Positions 17,578 through 32,500 are shown, counted from the stretch's first letter. The stretch is 64,000 bases of DNA from Prostheceraeus crozeri (GCA_907163375.1 CAJQUW010001470.1:124001-188000), one strand, 5' to 3'. Numbers and translations: made by a program. Notes: generated by a model from the letters alone, not told the origin.

Positions 17578-20500
17578 TAAAACAAAGTAAAAATGTCAAA
17601 TTATGGCAGTAAATGCAAGTTAATGTAGCAATCTAGTGTATTTTCTAAAAATTAACTTTTTCGTGTAATTTAAATGAAATTTTTCCTTTTTCATTTATGC
17701 GCTTGCATTCAAGGCCACGTCCGAGATATTACCGTGCGAAACCGAGAAGTCCGTCAACTTTCGCATTGAATCATGATATCAACTGCTCTTATCGAGAATT
17801 ATCGAAAATACAGCATTTTCTTTTTTCTTGCTACATTCACTAGACACAGTAAACCTCATCATCCGAACTTCGATAATACCAAAATTTCGCCATCCGTGCG
17901 AGAAGCTATGGGAACAGAATTCTACAACATTATTTATATCCGATAATGCAGAAGGTCGCTTACCGGAAACAAAATTGGGAACCAGAGCCATTGCATAATA
18001 GGTAGAGTGTGAACTCTAGAAATGTCATCATACAGTTAAACTCATAGAGTAGGGATATATAGGTAGAGTGTCGACTCAAAAAAGTATATGTATACAGTGA
18101 AAAAAATTATATGAAAAGATTCAGCTTTTTGCGGAGATTACGTTCCCGTGATCCAAAAATTATTTGAGCACTTTTGAAAAAAGTCAAAATTTGCCAATTT
18201 ATATACTACCGAGATGGCTCTCTTATATAAGTAGTATGAAACAAGCTGGATATCAAAAAGAATGAATATTTGCTAATAAGCATCATAATTAAGCAGAAAT
18301 CAAGCTGATTATCAAGGGAATTTCATGAATTGTAACATAATGAAAGTCCTCATAAAAAAAGTCGCGATGTTATTCGGGTTTTTTTGTCCGGAATTTCAAG
18401 TTTTTAAATCAATTTTCACCGGCAAGATTTTATGATTCACTAAATTCATGTTTCATTTCTTTAATGTGAATAGTGACGTGGACCCATTTACATCTTTCAA
18501 AGTTAATTGAAATCATTGTCTTTCATTAAGTAATTCTGCTCTGCCAGCGGAAGGTTGCCTGTGCCGATCACGCTTAAGAAGATACTCTTGAGGTTGAGCA
18601 TGAAAGTATAAATAGGAACCCATCGAATTGCTAATTTAACAAACATTAAATCTCCAAGGCTGTCATGAGAATCTGTGAAATACCATCATTCCTTGTGCAT
18701 TACAATCATGATCACTCAATTCCGTTGTAATTTCTGCAAAACTGCAAAAAATTTGCATGTCACATTTGGTGATAATACCACCTGCATCTCCCTTAAGTTC
18801 ATTTAATAAAATCGAAAGTGTATACACATTGGGGATTTAATAAATGAGGAGTTACCACTCTGCCTAATATACTTACTCTATGGTTAAACTCTTATATGCA
18901 TATCAAAGAATTTGAAAATTCCGCCGAAATAGCATGATGCTGTATGGATAAAACAAAAGCCGTGCTATTTATAGGTTCGTATAAAAAGCTCCTAAATTTC
19001 CGCCCCTACTCAGGCCACCTCAGGATAGAAGGGAGTTAAAACTTTCCAAACATGAATTTTAAAATTTAGATATGAATCAATAGGATAAAAAGGAATTATA
19101 TACATCTAGAAAGATAAGTGCATTATAAGATTTCATAAAGACATATAAAAAGAGCGGCTTTTGTTTTATTCATATTTTATATCAAAAGATTCAGTTTTAT
19201 ATGGAGATTAGGTTCCTGAGGTTTAAAGAAATATTTGACCAATTTTCAAAAATGTAAAGTGTTTGCAAATTATTCCGTTATGTTTACATGCTAGCGATTT
19301 CGGTGCATTTTAATGTTTAAGTAGCATAAAACTCATTAGATATCAAAAAGAATAGAAATTTAGAAATAGGAATCTTAATTAAGCACAAAGTTTAGTTGAT
19401 TATCAAGGATATTTCATGAACCATATTATAATATAAATCTCCATGCACAAAAATGAAAGCTGATACTGCGTCTCGACTCACTTTTTGACTTTGTTAACTT
19501 TGCAAATATGGCAAATTGATAGTTGATAGCTTTTCTAGGTAAGTAAGGTAAGTTAGGTAAGTATTTTCAAGATAAGTAATTAATACAAGGTAAATGGATC
19601 TGTCAAATCATGACAATTGAGATATTTTTTAACTATCAGTATAATTGTGTAGAATTGAGTTGCAAACGGTTATAATCATAATACTCTGTGCGGTAAGAAT
19701 TCAAGTATAATTATGCATGTGGATATATTCAATTTTCTTCGGCAAGATTTGGTGATTCACTAAATTAAGTTCTACTTGTTATCTCAATATTGTTAAGTCA
19801 TTAACGTGAACATCTTTTGAAGTTAATTTTGATCATTGTCTCTTTGATAACGATGTTTCACTTCTTCAGTGCCGCTTCTACGTGGTCTCCGTGGCACAGT
19901 GGTTAAGTGCTTGGCCTAGCGATCTTTTGGTCCAGAGGTCGAGCCCCGAAGGTGTCATTGGAAGTCAGCAGGAAGGGCATCCGAACTTAAAGTACTACAA
20001 CGCTACGCAAGTCTGACTATGTCAGCACCGTCCAAGCCCCAAGTATGAGGAGTAGTGACGTAAAAGTTTCATTTTTTCAAAAAGGGTCGGATGGATTGTG
20101 ACATGTTCAAGCGTAAGAAAATGCTCTTATTAATAAGGATGAAACTTGAAGTACATGCAGTAGTCACTTCATACATAAACCTCATTACATAAAAGTAACC
20201 TTAAAATGTTGAGGTTATGTTATTATGTATTTTAGTCAAAAGCGACGCAGATGCACCGAGATACATTGAGGCAACAATCGTGTACGCAGAATTAATCCAT
20301 TTTAAGAAAAAAAATAGATACATGAAAATCATCATGATTGAAATACCAAATACTTTCCATCAAAGTACGAAAGATACGCTGGCTACTTCGTCCAAAATGC
20401 GCTGATCTAAAGGCATCGACGTCGCGTTGACATGCACTCTGATTAATAGATTGAAAGAACCGATTAAAATTGTTACATAAAATCAAGAAGGGATTCTTAC

Positions 20501-23500
20501 CTGAGATCCACTTCTCCATCTCCATCTTTGTCCAGCATGTTGATGAGTTCATTCAATTGTGATTCGGACAAGGGTGTTTCAATTTGTTTTAGACCATCAA
20601 TAAACTCGTCTCGTGTCAAGCTCATCGATTGATCTTTATCTAGACTTTTAAATAAATCGACCAATCGAAGGCGCTGTTCACTCATAAACATGAGAAGAAG
20701 CTCCAATGGATTCTGGTCTCCAAATTTGTTACCGGTTGGAGTCTGCCGATGAAATGAAAGTTTAAATAGAGCGATTCAAGATAGATGAGAGGCAAGCATC
20801 TTAAACATGCGCTTGCCATCTCAAATTGATTATTTTCAGCCTCCTAATTGTAAACCCTTGCAATGTACTTTGAAGCACTGATGCTCTAATCAAAAGTTAA
20901 GACATCAAGTCAAGACACGATGCCATTCATACATCAGTTACTAAATAATGGCTTTTTCACCAAATTGTTCAATAGCCCTCAGTTCACATTCATCTCCACA
21001 AGTTCAGGACCGATATCTCACTCTGTTTACTTGTTTGTAAAATATCTTCAAATCCACCTTAATTGGTCATAAAAAAAGAAGTACAGAGCATCATATCAAT
21101 ATGCAGCTATAGGCCTATAGATTAAATACCGCAGGTCTGCATTCATTGATTATTGAGATTCAGGGGACATTTTAAGCAATTATGTCTACTTGACAAGCCC
21201 TTAAAAAAGCACATTTGAATTTTTTAGCATTTAGGGAAGTAATCAGAAATACTTTATTTTATCCCTCTTACAATATTGTTTCATGCATTATTACCAGCAT
21301 TAACACAGGTACTGCACAACAGATATACATGTGTTGTATGTACAGCATACAATGCTACATACACTCAATGTAAGACTACAAGCAATGTGATTCTTTTGAA
21401 ATAATGACACCTATAGATAAAATATTTTATTATTATGAATAGACTGTGATAGAGATAGAGACAATAAGTATAACATGCAGAGTGACCTACTGAATACCTA
21501 CTGATTAAGTTAACATGGCTAAAAGAGATCGCGCTCCAACATATAGGTAATTTATTTTTGAACAATCGATTGATAATAATCAATTGGTGAAATGGAAATA
21601 TTTGTTGATCATCAGTATGATCTTATTATGAGCGTTTTCTTGCTTTGAAGTCACTCAGATTCCAGAAGTAGCTCGCTGAGTTATGACATTTTTAGAGCCA
21701 CCTCTTACAGAATGTATTATTTTTGAAAGCTGACGTACAATATTAATAACTGTTGATAATTATCTAAGTCAAGTCAAGGCTTGGCGGCAAAATTCGATAT
21801 AGGATATGCATATCCGATTTTAAGTTATAAAATTCGCTCGAAAAGGTCTGCATAATTGTTTTGAACAGTATGTAAAGTCGGTTTACAATGGAATAGATAA
21901 TTTAAGACGCTATTTCCTCCTAATCACTTGACTGACTATTCTATCCGACAGTTCATCGCTTCTAGCAATCCATATAATTCAACATCTACAAGGAAGCGAT
22001 AAATAATAATTTGAGATATTGGGAGTGGTAATTTCTTCGGATGAAAGATTATTCAATTGATAATGGATGATACTGGAGTAATCTTTTATCAAAGCGAATC
22101 CAAAACAAAGCTCACATTTACACACATCATTTACTTTGAGAAAGATGAAACTCAACTTACCTTCATTGCATCTTTTCCTTTTGTCACGTAGCCATATCGA
22201 GTTACAAAGTTCGGTTTCCTTTGTTTCACGTCGCCTACTAAACCAACAAACTTCTCGTTGACGGGGATATCCTAAAAAATGAAAATTTCATCTTAAGGTA
22301 CATTAATTCAACAAAACAAGAATGAGCTATCTTTAACCGTCAATTGAGCTTTGGAGTGAGCTAAAGCTGAAATGTGTTTTAATAAGATTTCCTTGAAGTT
22401 TCGCTAATACTGAATCGAATCGAAGCTTTATTGCCAATTTTTCTGATGTGAAGCATGTCTGACGATCTAAACAATGTTTCAATGCATAATCATAGAACTC
22501 AGAATATATTATTAGCTTCATCGTAAGTACAAATTTAACCGACCAATTTGCCAATTGAAACTTGAATGAATTACAAGAATCAGCAACTTCATTGAATGAC
22601 AACATAATATACATTTAAACTAAAAATATCGCATATTTTATCGGCGCTGTGGCCTTGTGGTACTCTGCGTCCGGGAGATCTTAGGTCAAACTTCAATCGG
22701 GGCAAACCTAGGACTTTTAAAATAGGGGCGCTCTGCACTGGTAAGCTACTAGCACAAAAAGAATGAGAATGAGATAAATAATAACTCGGCCACAATAAAC
22801 AAAGGTTGAACCATGCCTAGTGTGCGTCTGAGAATAAACCAGCTTTATTTATTTTTAATTTCTAAGTTATTAACCGCGGGCCCGGTCTAATCACGGCTTC
22901 GACATTGATCTTAACGGAAACTTAAATAGGTAATACATAAATGCACATGATTTTAAATAAACTATGAGTGAATAAAAGTAAATTGTGAGCATATCAGACA
23001 TTTGACAGAGGAGCGTGAGCTATACTATTGTTTCTCCAGTTTCCTGTAAAAGCCACTACGATCGCAGTTTTTGTTCCATTTGTTATCCATACCAAAGTTA
23101 GAGTAATTCCAGCATGTTGTCGCTTTTTACATGAAAGATTTTGACAGATGTGCATGAGCTTTCACTTCTGTATTCACCATTCTGCCTCTAATGCACTGGT
23201 TCCCAACCTTTTCATGCTGCGTACCCCAAAGTAGAAAATCATGGGATTTTTCATTATTCCGCGTACCCTCACCTATACATATAAAAAATAGCAAGAATTC
23301 AATCATACTAAAATTTAATTGCACGTAGAAATATACGAAATTCGCAATTCAATAACACAAAAATTTAACTAGGCGTAACTGATGCGTGCTTGTGTAACAA
23401 CACAAGCGCAGCGAAAGCCATGTTTCAGCATCAAACGAGCACTTTGTTTGCTTCTAATCATTACTATGGTTGAGAATCCGGTTTCGCATAAGTATGTGGT

Positions 23501-26500
23501 CCACACCCGTCGGCTGGGTCGATCAAGCGGTCAAAAATGCGAGCCCTTAGCGACCACTTTTTTTGACATCTACTATCACATCTAAGAACTACTACATAGG
23601 TCTCTCAAATCATCTATTGGCTATTCGCCTGCAGGACCAATTTTTAAAAAAATTCAAATTTCAAATATTAAATTCCATCATACAATTTTTTGATTTCTCT
23701 GTATCTGGTTGCAAATGATTTGTACTGTCATATTTTGATAAAGTCTTATCTAGAAATACCCAAAGATTATGCAGAAACACATTCTAACAAATTTAGACCT
23801 ACTTAGCAGTCAAAATTCAAATATTTTTGAAAAAAAATCAAATTTTAAATTTGAATTTCGTGCTATATTTTTTTTCATCTCTATAACTGCATAGATACGA
23901 TTTCTATTGCCATTATCTGATAATTATGTATTCATAGTTGTTTCAGATTATTCAGAAGCACATTTAAATGCACTAATAAAGAGAAATTTAACGATCAAAA
24001 TTCGAAATTTCTAATTAGAAAAATGAATTCCAAAATATTTTTCACATTATCTCTGTTTTTGTGAGTGCAATATTGAGGCGTAGGCTTATATCACATCTGT
24101 TATGTACATTAATGTACTACATTGATAGCAACGACAATATATCAAACAATCATATGATGATATTGTTAGACATATATGCAACGTGGCGGTTCATAAGTTA
24201 CCGACATAATGATATTCTGGTTAACAAACCTATGCGAATTTTATGACATTATATATAAATTTGTTATCTACATCAGGGGTTCTCAACTCAAAATTTCGGC
24301 GGGCCACATTTCCTGGCATTTTTCTAATGAATATGCTACCGGGCCAATCGACTGAATATATGACCAAAGAACCCCTGTATGCCTATTATATTGTTTATAC
24401 ATATGTACCGTTATTAGTTAGAGTTGACTAGCGCCTATAGGCCTATTTATGTTTCATTAATAATCCTTCTGAAAAAAATATTTTTGTTTTGTGATGATTA
24501 AGTAGAGGTAGGGTATGTACCTATTGGCATAATTAGAAGGTACTATATAAGCTTACCTAGCTTATAGGATAGATCTGTAACTCTGTATACATGTATACTT
24601 TTACAAAACGCATGTGGTTTTGAAAATTTATTGCCAGTGAGAGTTTATCGTTTTTGTTGAAACCTAATGCTCATTCACAAAATATGCAACGCTTATAGAT
24701 AAAGAGAGGGGGAGGCATACATTCATTGGATGAATGCTAACGTTTGGGAAATATTACATATTATGTATGCATGCGTACATGAATATAAACACTCCTTGTT
24801 TAAATTGAGAAGAATGATGATAATCCAATAATGATATTATAATTATAAATTGCAACAGAAAAATAGAAATGGCTTCATCCAAAACGTCATAAATGCTATT
24901 AATTGTGTCAGTGAGAAACTTGTCCAGGCTTTGCTTTTGTCAACTTGACGAATCTTGGTTTCAAACCGGTTAATGCAAGACGCATCATGTTTTGTACATT
25001 TGCGTTAGTCAAGCGTGATCGATATTTGTTTTTATGTAGTTGAGTGTAGAGAACGAAGACTCACAGTGGTAAGTTGATCCGAACATTGCAAGAAGCCTAA
25101 GTCCACCTCGTCGAATATCTGCATACTTCTCATCCTCAGGAATGTCAAACCACATATCAACCATAGTTGTTGCACCTCTAACGCATTCTTGAACAACACC
25201 ACTATTTCTCAGCGCAATCAATTGCAGCTCACCAACAGCTCCATTCACTCCAAATTTTTCGAATTGACCTGCACAGATTTCAACATTTGCTTCTACAGGA
25301 TTTCTCATAAATCCTATCAAATGAATAAGGTCATTAAAATCTTGAAATCGATTGTCAAAATCGATTTGAACTTCAGCTATGTAAGTTTTTAACAATTGAC
25401 ATGTATGATGTTTGCTACGGCTGCAGCTTGCTTCACTCTTCTCTACAGAGCTTCTCATTGAATTGAGTGGGAGAAATAGCGCGCGCACATCACGTTTGTC
25501 GCCGTGCGCTACAAATTAGCTGTTCTTAAACTGATAGACAAGCTCAATTGACAAGCCGCCAAATATACGCATGTCTTGCTCACTCGTTTCATCGCGGGCC
25601 ACCGCCAACAAGCTTGCGGGCCACAAAATGGCCCGCGGGCCACGTGTTGAGAACTCCTGATCTACATGACTTTATGCACTGCAGACGTATTTTTTCTTGT
25701 ACTGTGATTATCACAATATCCATTTCCTTCATGGGAACTCATACGAAAAGATGCTTCGGATATAACATTAAAGATCTTGTTGTTGTTTGACAAACTGTGT
25801 AGATTGTCATTGCCGCTGAGTGTTCAGCGGCAATGATATGATGACAGCTATGTTTTGAGGGCGTCAATGGCAAATTAGAGGGCCGCGTTAGCGGCCCGAC
25901 AATTTGCCATTGACAGCCCGAAAAATGTAGATGTCATAATCATTGTATGCCATGTTGCGAAATATTTCTATGGTTTCATTTCCAGGCCATGAATTTTCCG
26001 GGCCGTTAATGAATTTCTGGGCATTATCAAAGATATCAGTCTTATATACATGGTATACAATGAAAACCGAACGCCTGAAATTCTGGTCTCTCCTTCTCAC
26101 TGACACCGCAGTAACTCATTGATTTGATCACTATTCACTCGCGCAGCAGCATAGAGTTCAGATGTCCATGCTATTGTCCTCTCCTAACATAGATATCTAA
26201 TAATCCGACCTCTATGCACTACAGTATCTGCTCTGTCAAGAATATCTGTCTGTCTGATAATGGTATAAAACAGGATGAATTCTATTCATGAACGCCGTGT
26301 CAACATAATTGATTTTTATGCGCGAGCTTCCAAACTGTTTATCAGCAGCAACTGGTGCGCTTGATCACAATTAACAGTGCCAATATTCTAACGATACGAC
26401 ATTACGACTTGATTCTTATCGCGTGTTATCTTTTGTGATGGCACATGCACATACAAACAAAGCTAGAAGTCATGAAGAAAACAGATATAGAGTATGCCTT

Positions 26501-29500
26501 ATATGTATGGAAAAAGGAGACTGTCCAATCACGGATGCCGTTTTACGAAGAATCCGAGCTTTCTTTATAGAAAACTATACAACAAACGATGACTGCCTAC
26601 CTGCTGCCATTTGCTCGAATTGTCGCTCAAATCTTCTCAAAATTGAAAGTGGTGTGAAGGAACGGGGTATCTTGCCGGAAGTTTATGATTTTAGCCTTGT
26701 GAAACCAGCTTTTGAAATAAACACGCGATCAGTTGGCTATACATTTTGTGAATGCTTGATATGTCAAATTGCCAGAAAAAAGGAACGTGTATACCAAAAC
26801 GTAAAAAAGGTCGTCCTACTATCAAGTCCCCTGATTCAATGATGTCTCATGATACAAGAAATAGTGTGCAAGTTATATGCGTTCAATGCAAATCTCCGGT
26901 TGGCCGTGGTATCACTCATAAATGTACAGTCAGCACTCTTCGACAAAATATAATAGATATGTGCAAAGATCCTGATAAACGTACGCAGGATGTTGTAGCC
27001 AGCAGTATGATTTCACATAGAAGGAGAGAATCATCTTCTTCTGAGCGACATCATGAACCAAAACTTCATCAGCATTTAGATCTCGAAACAAGAGGGCCAA
27101 ACCGAATCAACCTTGCTATAAATGATCAATCACCAAGAAGCATTGCTGCGAAAAATCTGAGCAATTTACAGTTGTCCCTGGGAGCTTCGAACTCCGCCAT
27201 GATTCACAAGGTTATGCCGTTCCTGCGAAGTACTCTTGGTAAAAGTGTTATTGAGTCAAACAGTGATGATTATTTTCGAAGTCGAGATAGTGCTCTCAGT
27301 GACTTGTTCTCTTTAGAATTCCAAGTATTTGATGAGATATCTAAGCCTGTTGTGTTTTGTAATGACTTAGTCCAATTAATCCAGCACATCTGCAATGATC
27401 GACAGATTGACAGCAGCCACACTAACCTTCAATTGAAATTAGGACTCGACGGTGGTGGAGGCTATTTCAAGATTTGTATGTCCATACGTACCTCAATTGA
27501 CAATGTTTCATCGTCTTCTGCGACAGGATTTTTGGATTCGAGTGTCAAACGAATTATAATACTGGCAATTGCTCCTGATATAAAAGAAAGTTACACGGTT
27601 ATTATTGGACTTACTCAAAGTAGCTAATCTGGATTTCAAATACACCTACGCAGTTGATCTTAAATTGGCTAATATTGTTGCTGGGATACAAGCACACGGG
27701 AGTTCATACCCATGTGCTTCCTGCAGTTGTCCGAAAATAAAATTTGGGACTCCTTCTTCAGGAAGCTATCCTCTTCGCACAATAGGATCAGTTAAAACCG
27801 AGGCAAATAGGTATCGTGATACTGGAATTGCAAGATCATGCCAGAGCACAACGAATCCCTCATTAACCTTCTATATCCCAGACTGATAAGATATATAAAT
27901 TTTTCTGTTCTTGATTATTATTTTTAATAATTTATTACTATATTTTTTACGCATATAGCATATAAAAACTCAAACCGTAATGATTTCCTGTGTTATATAG
28001 CAATGTCCATAGGGAACTGGGGATGTGATCGCATGATATTGATAGAAATACAAGGAAAAGGAAAAAAGTTTCAAGAATATACCGGACCGGAACAAAAAAA
28101 AAAACGTCTCCTGTTTATATTTATGAATTATGAATATCATTCAGTAATATAAATATTACACTAAAACATCTCAAGAAAAGAAGCAGAATTAGATAAAAAA
28201 GCTTAAGTTCGTACTTTTACTTTTTGTTTTATTTTGTAAAGCAAGCAGTCAATTCCTCATCGGTGTGCAATACAAAGCATTTTACACATTGTCACACATT
28301 GTCGATTCCTTCGCGTAAGCCGTCTGCATTCATTGTAGCGTGTAATGTTTGTCCCACTAATCCACCTAAACTCACTCAGGCAGCGGAACGCTGCGCAGGG
28401 TGGCTCTTTGGCGTCCTCCACCGAGTATATGTATCATAACACACAAATCTATCAAACTCTGAACTCTCTCTGAATTTCGATGTGTGTGTTTTTCACTGCC
28501 ACCACCACCTGCAGCCACACCACCGAATAGTTGGACGATATGCACCTAAATATGTAATAAAAAAAATAATGGGTCCATTAGATCGACACCACCATTTGAT
28601 ACTGTGTACTGTTTTGATACTGTCGGGTTGCGAATTTTGTGCAAGTCCGTTCTTTCCCATGTCCTTGGTGACATATGAACAGTCGACATCGTATGTACGA
28701 CTGAAATGTACGACCACTTTTGTCTCACACTTGTACAAGCTCGTTCGTTCCATCTTCTTGTAGTTCGTTTTTTTTGTTTGTTTTGTTTTTTGCAATCGTT
28801 TTTTTGTTTTTTTGTTCGTTTCATTTTTGTTCCGACCTGTGCCTGTGGCTTGACCTGGACTCACACTCACCCGCTGGCTAAGCTGAAAGGCTAGTACTGA
28901 AAGTGTCGAAATTAAAAAAAAAAAATCTCTGAAATCTTCACTCTCCTCACATTCAATATAATTCTGACTCTATGCATCATTTCATTTCATTTGTAAATGA
29001 CCCTACTCTTGGTGAAATTACTACAATCCTGTGGGTGGATAAAATCTGATCTGGAATCCACAGAATGGTACACATTGCCTGTTAAATGTCCATATTTTGT
29101 GATAATTCACCCACAATTTCTTACATACATTATTTTTTTTAGGATTTTTTTTAGATTAGAGTTAGTTAGTTTACAAAAATTTTTTAAAAATTAATGCAAA
29201 ATAAATTAAATTAATAAAACATCAATTTTTTATAAATCAAAAAAGAAAAATTAAGAAAAAAATTTTAAAAAATAATTTAAAATAATTATATTAATATTAT
29301 ATCTATATAGTAATTATCAATAGTAAAAAGTAAAAATATTAGGTAAAAATCATTTTAAAAAAACTAAAACAAAAACAAAAAAAGCAGCACTAAAATGAAA
29401 AAAATGATTTTATAGATAATTAAATTGTTGTGAGGTTAATCAATGGAGAAGATCATGAAATGATAATCAGCCTTCTCGCACCTCCGGAATTACACTTAAT

Positions 29501-32500
29501 GTTGCGTGTATTCAACAAAGTTTTTCGCCAAATGGAGTCATTATCCCCACGTTCTGCTGAAGTTTGTCGGCAGTGGGTTTGTCGCGTAGGAATAACTCGC
29601 CCAAAAATGCATTCCGGCGAATTTACAGGCAACATGTGCCGCTTGTTGCTGATGAAAACTGATATGCTCCAAGCAATATGCGAGTCAAATGGTTGTCTGG
29701 AACTTGTTCCCTACAAGCAATTACTTCAAGAGTTCAATCGTGTTCGTATCACTTGTTTCGGACAAGAATTGGACCCAAACTTCAATTGTTCTATTAAAGC
29801 ATTTGAAAAAAGTTACAGCGAATTGCCCATTAGTGTCACTACCAGCGTCCACATTGTAACGAAGCATCTCATACAGTTCTGCAAACTAAAACATTCAGCT
29901 CTTGGACCATATAGTGAGCAGGCCTCTGAGTCCGTTCATTCGGACTTCTCGGCAATGTATTGCAGTAGCAGCAAAGTTGGAGAATCAAATCCAAAATACG
30001 GCAACAGTCTTTTGGAATGTGTTGTGCGCTATAATGGACGCCACTTGTAAATGGATGACTTCAAACTTTATATTCATGACTGTTTCATTTGCGATATTGC
30101 TAATGACATTTTATAAGTTGATGTCAATGTATTAGTTAATATAAGTGACTCAAAATTGAAATGCATATATTTTTTGGTACTGCGAATGAGGGCTCGTCAG
30201 GGATATCGGGGTTCGTAAATAAAACCTATTTTTATTAATATTAAAAAGTATTTTGATCGTTAAATTTCTCTTTATTAGTACATTTAAATGTGCTTCTGAA
30301 TAATCTGAAACAACTATGAATACATAATTATCAGATAATGGCAATAGAAATCGTATCTATGCAGTTATAGAGATGAAAAAAAATATATCATGAAATTCAA
30401 ATTTAAAATTTGATTTTTTTCAAAAATATTTGAATTTTGACTGCTAAGTAGGTCTAAATTTGTTAGAATGTGTTTCTGCATAATCTTTGGGTATTTCTCT
30501 AGATAAGACTTTATCAAAATATGACAGTACAAATCATTTGCAACCAGATACAGAGAAATCAAAAAATTGTATGATGGAATTTAATATTTGAAATTTGAAT
30601 TTTTTAAAAAATTGGTCCTCCTGGCGAATAGCCAATAGATGATTTGAGAGACCTATGTAGTAGTTCTTAGATGTGATAGTAGATGTCAAAAAAAGTGGTC
30701 GCTAAGGGCTCGCATTTTTGACCGCTTGATCGACCCAGCCGACGGGTGTGGGTCGAGTTGGTGGTCGCTAACTAGCAAAGGTTGCTCAAGGACAGATCAT
30801 GACAATCCAATGCGGAATACGCAGAAAGTTAACAGTTCAACTGACCCATGAACAGGGAGTTCCAAAAGTAAAATTGAATTATAATAAATCTCCCATATCA
30901 TGCGTACCCCTCAAAAGTCCTTCACGTACTCCCAAGGGGTACGCAACCTCTGCTCTAATAACATGTGTCGTGTTTTGATGTGATGAGAAGATCCGAATAA
31001 AATTATGCCTTTTGAATATCAAAACTCGATTTATGGGATAGATGTTTACTACAATAGAAACGATAAAACTTGCTTTCTGAGGTAAATTCAATAAAATACT
31101 CGGCTTATCTCGCATGTACAAGTACAATTGTAAAAGTACGTCTCGCCAACTTGACCAAACTCACTGATTAGCTCATTCTGCGCGCTGATCTTAATTGCAC
31201 ATAAGGTAGACCTAATTGTATTCTCCTGCATGTTGCAAAGGAGAACTCCCCATGTCACAGCCGCAATTCGCTCCGATGGCATTTGGTGACGACTGTACCA
31301 ACTCACAAAGGACTCTTGTTATTTGGGTAATGTGCTCGGGACAAGGTTGGACCTTGGGTTTAACATTAGCCTTGAGGGATCTTGGATCCAAGGTATTTGG
31401 GTTGCAAAAAGTAAACTTGTCCCAAGTTTTAAAGAATGCTTTTGGTCTATGAATGCTTTGGACTAATTTTTGGTGATGTTCAAATATCATGTCAGCTACT
31501 CAGATTAAGCAAAATTGACATTTTAGATACATAGCATCAGTGATGACATACATGTACACAACATGCAGGTATGTGACTGGTTCATATGTAAACCACTGCA
31601 ATTTAGTACAATTACAATGCTGCACCATGGATAGAGCTTTGTTGTAGGGATGACTACTATGATCACGTAATCATTATATCTTTGATTAAGAAATACTTCA
31701 TTTTTTTCTGTTAATCGTTTTCGATTTCTATTAGTAAGTATTAGGAATGATTTTCGTATTCGCTTCCCACTACACTGTATGCCGAGTTCAGCAAGGTTTT
31801 CGCATCTCATGCAGCAGGCACAGTAGTTGCAAATTTATATTCAATTAGTGCATCAACTCGGCACAGTAGAGTAAAAGGAAGTTCCCAGGGATAGAAAGAT
31901 AACAAGACAAGGCTATCAAAAACTTTTGTAAAAGCAAGCGTAAAAATTCAGTTTGCATATGGAAGTTGGGCAACTAGACGAGCATGTAGATCGAAATCAC
32001 CTAAATAGAATGACATGTTTCTTCGCAGGGGCCAATGCATTATCAGAAATGACCGTAGATGGAAAACCTTATACTTAAGGCAAGCATATATTAAATTCCT
32101 TATTACATTCTGATGTTTCAGTACATGCATTCACTAGCAATGAATGCATGAATGACATGAAAATAACTTATGACAAAATAATAGAGTTTAAAAAAACTCG
32201 CTAATACACTACTTAAGGGCTGATTGACGATTATACATCTAATTTTGTAAATTGTGGATCTAATTTGCTGTGCACGGCAAATATATGAACATCTGAAAAA
32301 ATTGTATAAGTTGTATAACTACTTCCCTTTCCATCGGACATCTTTTCTGGATGATCCTAGCGGTTTATGCGAAATCAAAACAGCAAGATAAATTATTAAA
32401 CGAAATAATCGAATCAATTCTGAAATACGTTTACTGTCAGTGCTATCCTCAAAAGTCATTAGAATCAATCAGTTTCGTTTCATTTCGTGAACCTACGGAA

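Larger units (their letters stand above)
17578..20500. other. intron of the LRRC74-like gene
   Basis: It holds the 840-bp MITE (18043-18882), a diverged relative of it (about 19165-19870) and a SINE (19878-20070). No host coding sequence was recognised in the remainder. Confidence 0.6.
23502..30750 (+). mobile_element. 7.25-kb DNA transposon with 501-bp terminal inverted repeats
   Basis: The left repeat 23502-24002 is the inverse of 30250-30750, nearly identical throughout. Both start CACACCCGTCGG. A 4-bp duplication GGTC flanks it (23498-23501 and 30751-30754). It carries a decayed transposase-like gene (26423-30050) and two further insertions. The superfamily is unassigned: the CAC terminus and motif order point to Transib/RAG1, while a 4-bp duplication with long inverted repeats fits groups such as Sola. 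Confidence 0.8.
23194..30952. mobile_element. hAT-type MITE split by a 7.25-kb insertion
   Basis: The outer ends are CACTGGTTCCCAACC on the left and the inverse of CAGAGGTTGCGTACCCC on the right. The flanking duplication is CTCTAATG (23186-23193) and CTCTAATA (30953-30960), seven of eight matching. Without its insert the element would be about 510 bp and non-coding. Confidence 0.75.

Noticed and set aside
19878-20070. A functional tRNA gene
   Set aside because: Only the promoter boxes fit; the stems of a cloverleaf do not pair, and a SINE body follows.
28493-28870. Lys-rich minus-strand ORFs in the TTAA insertion
   Set aside because: They are translations of T-rich low-complexity sequence.
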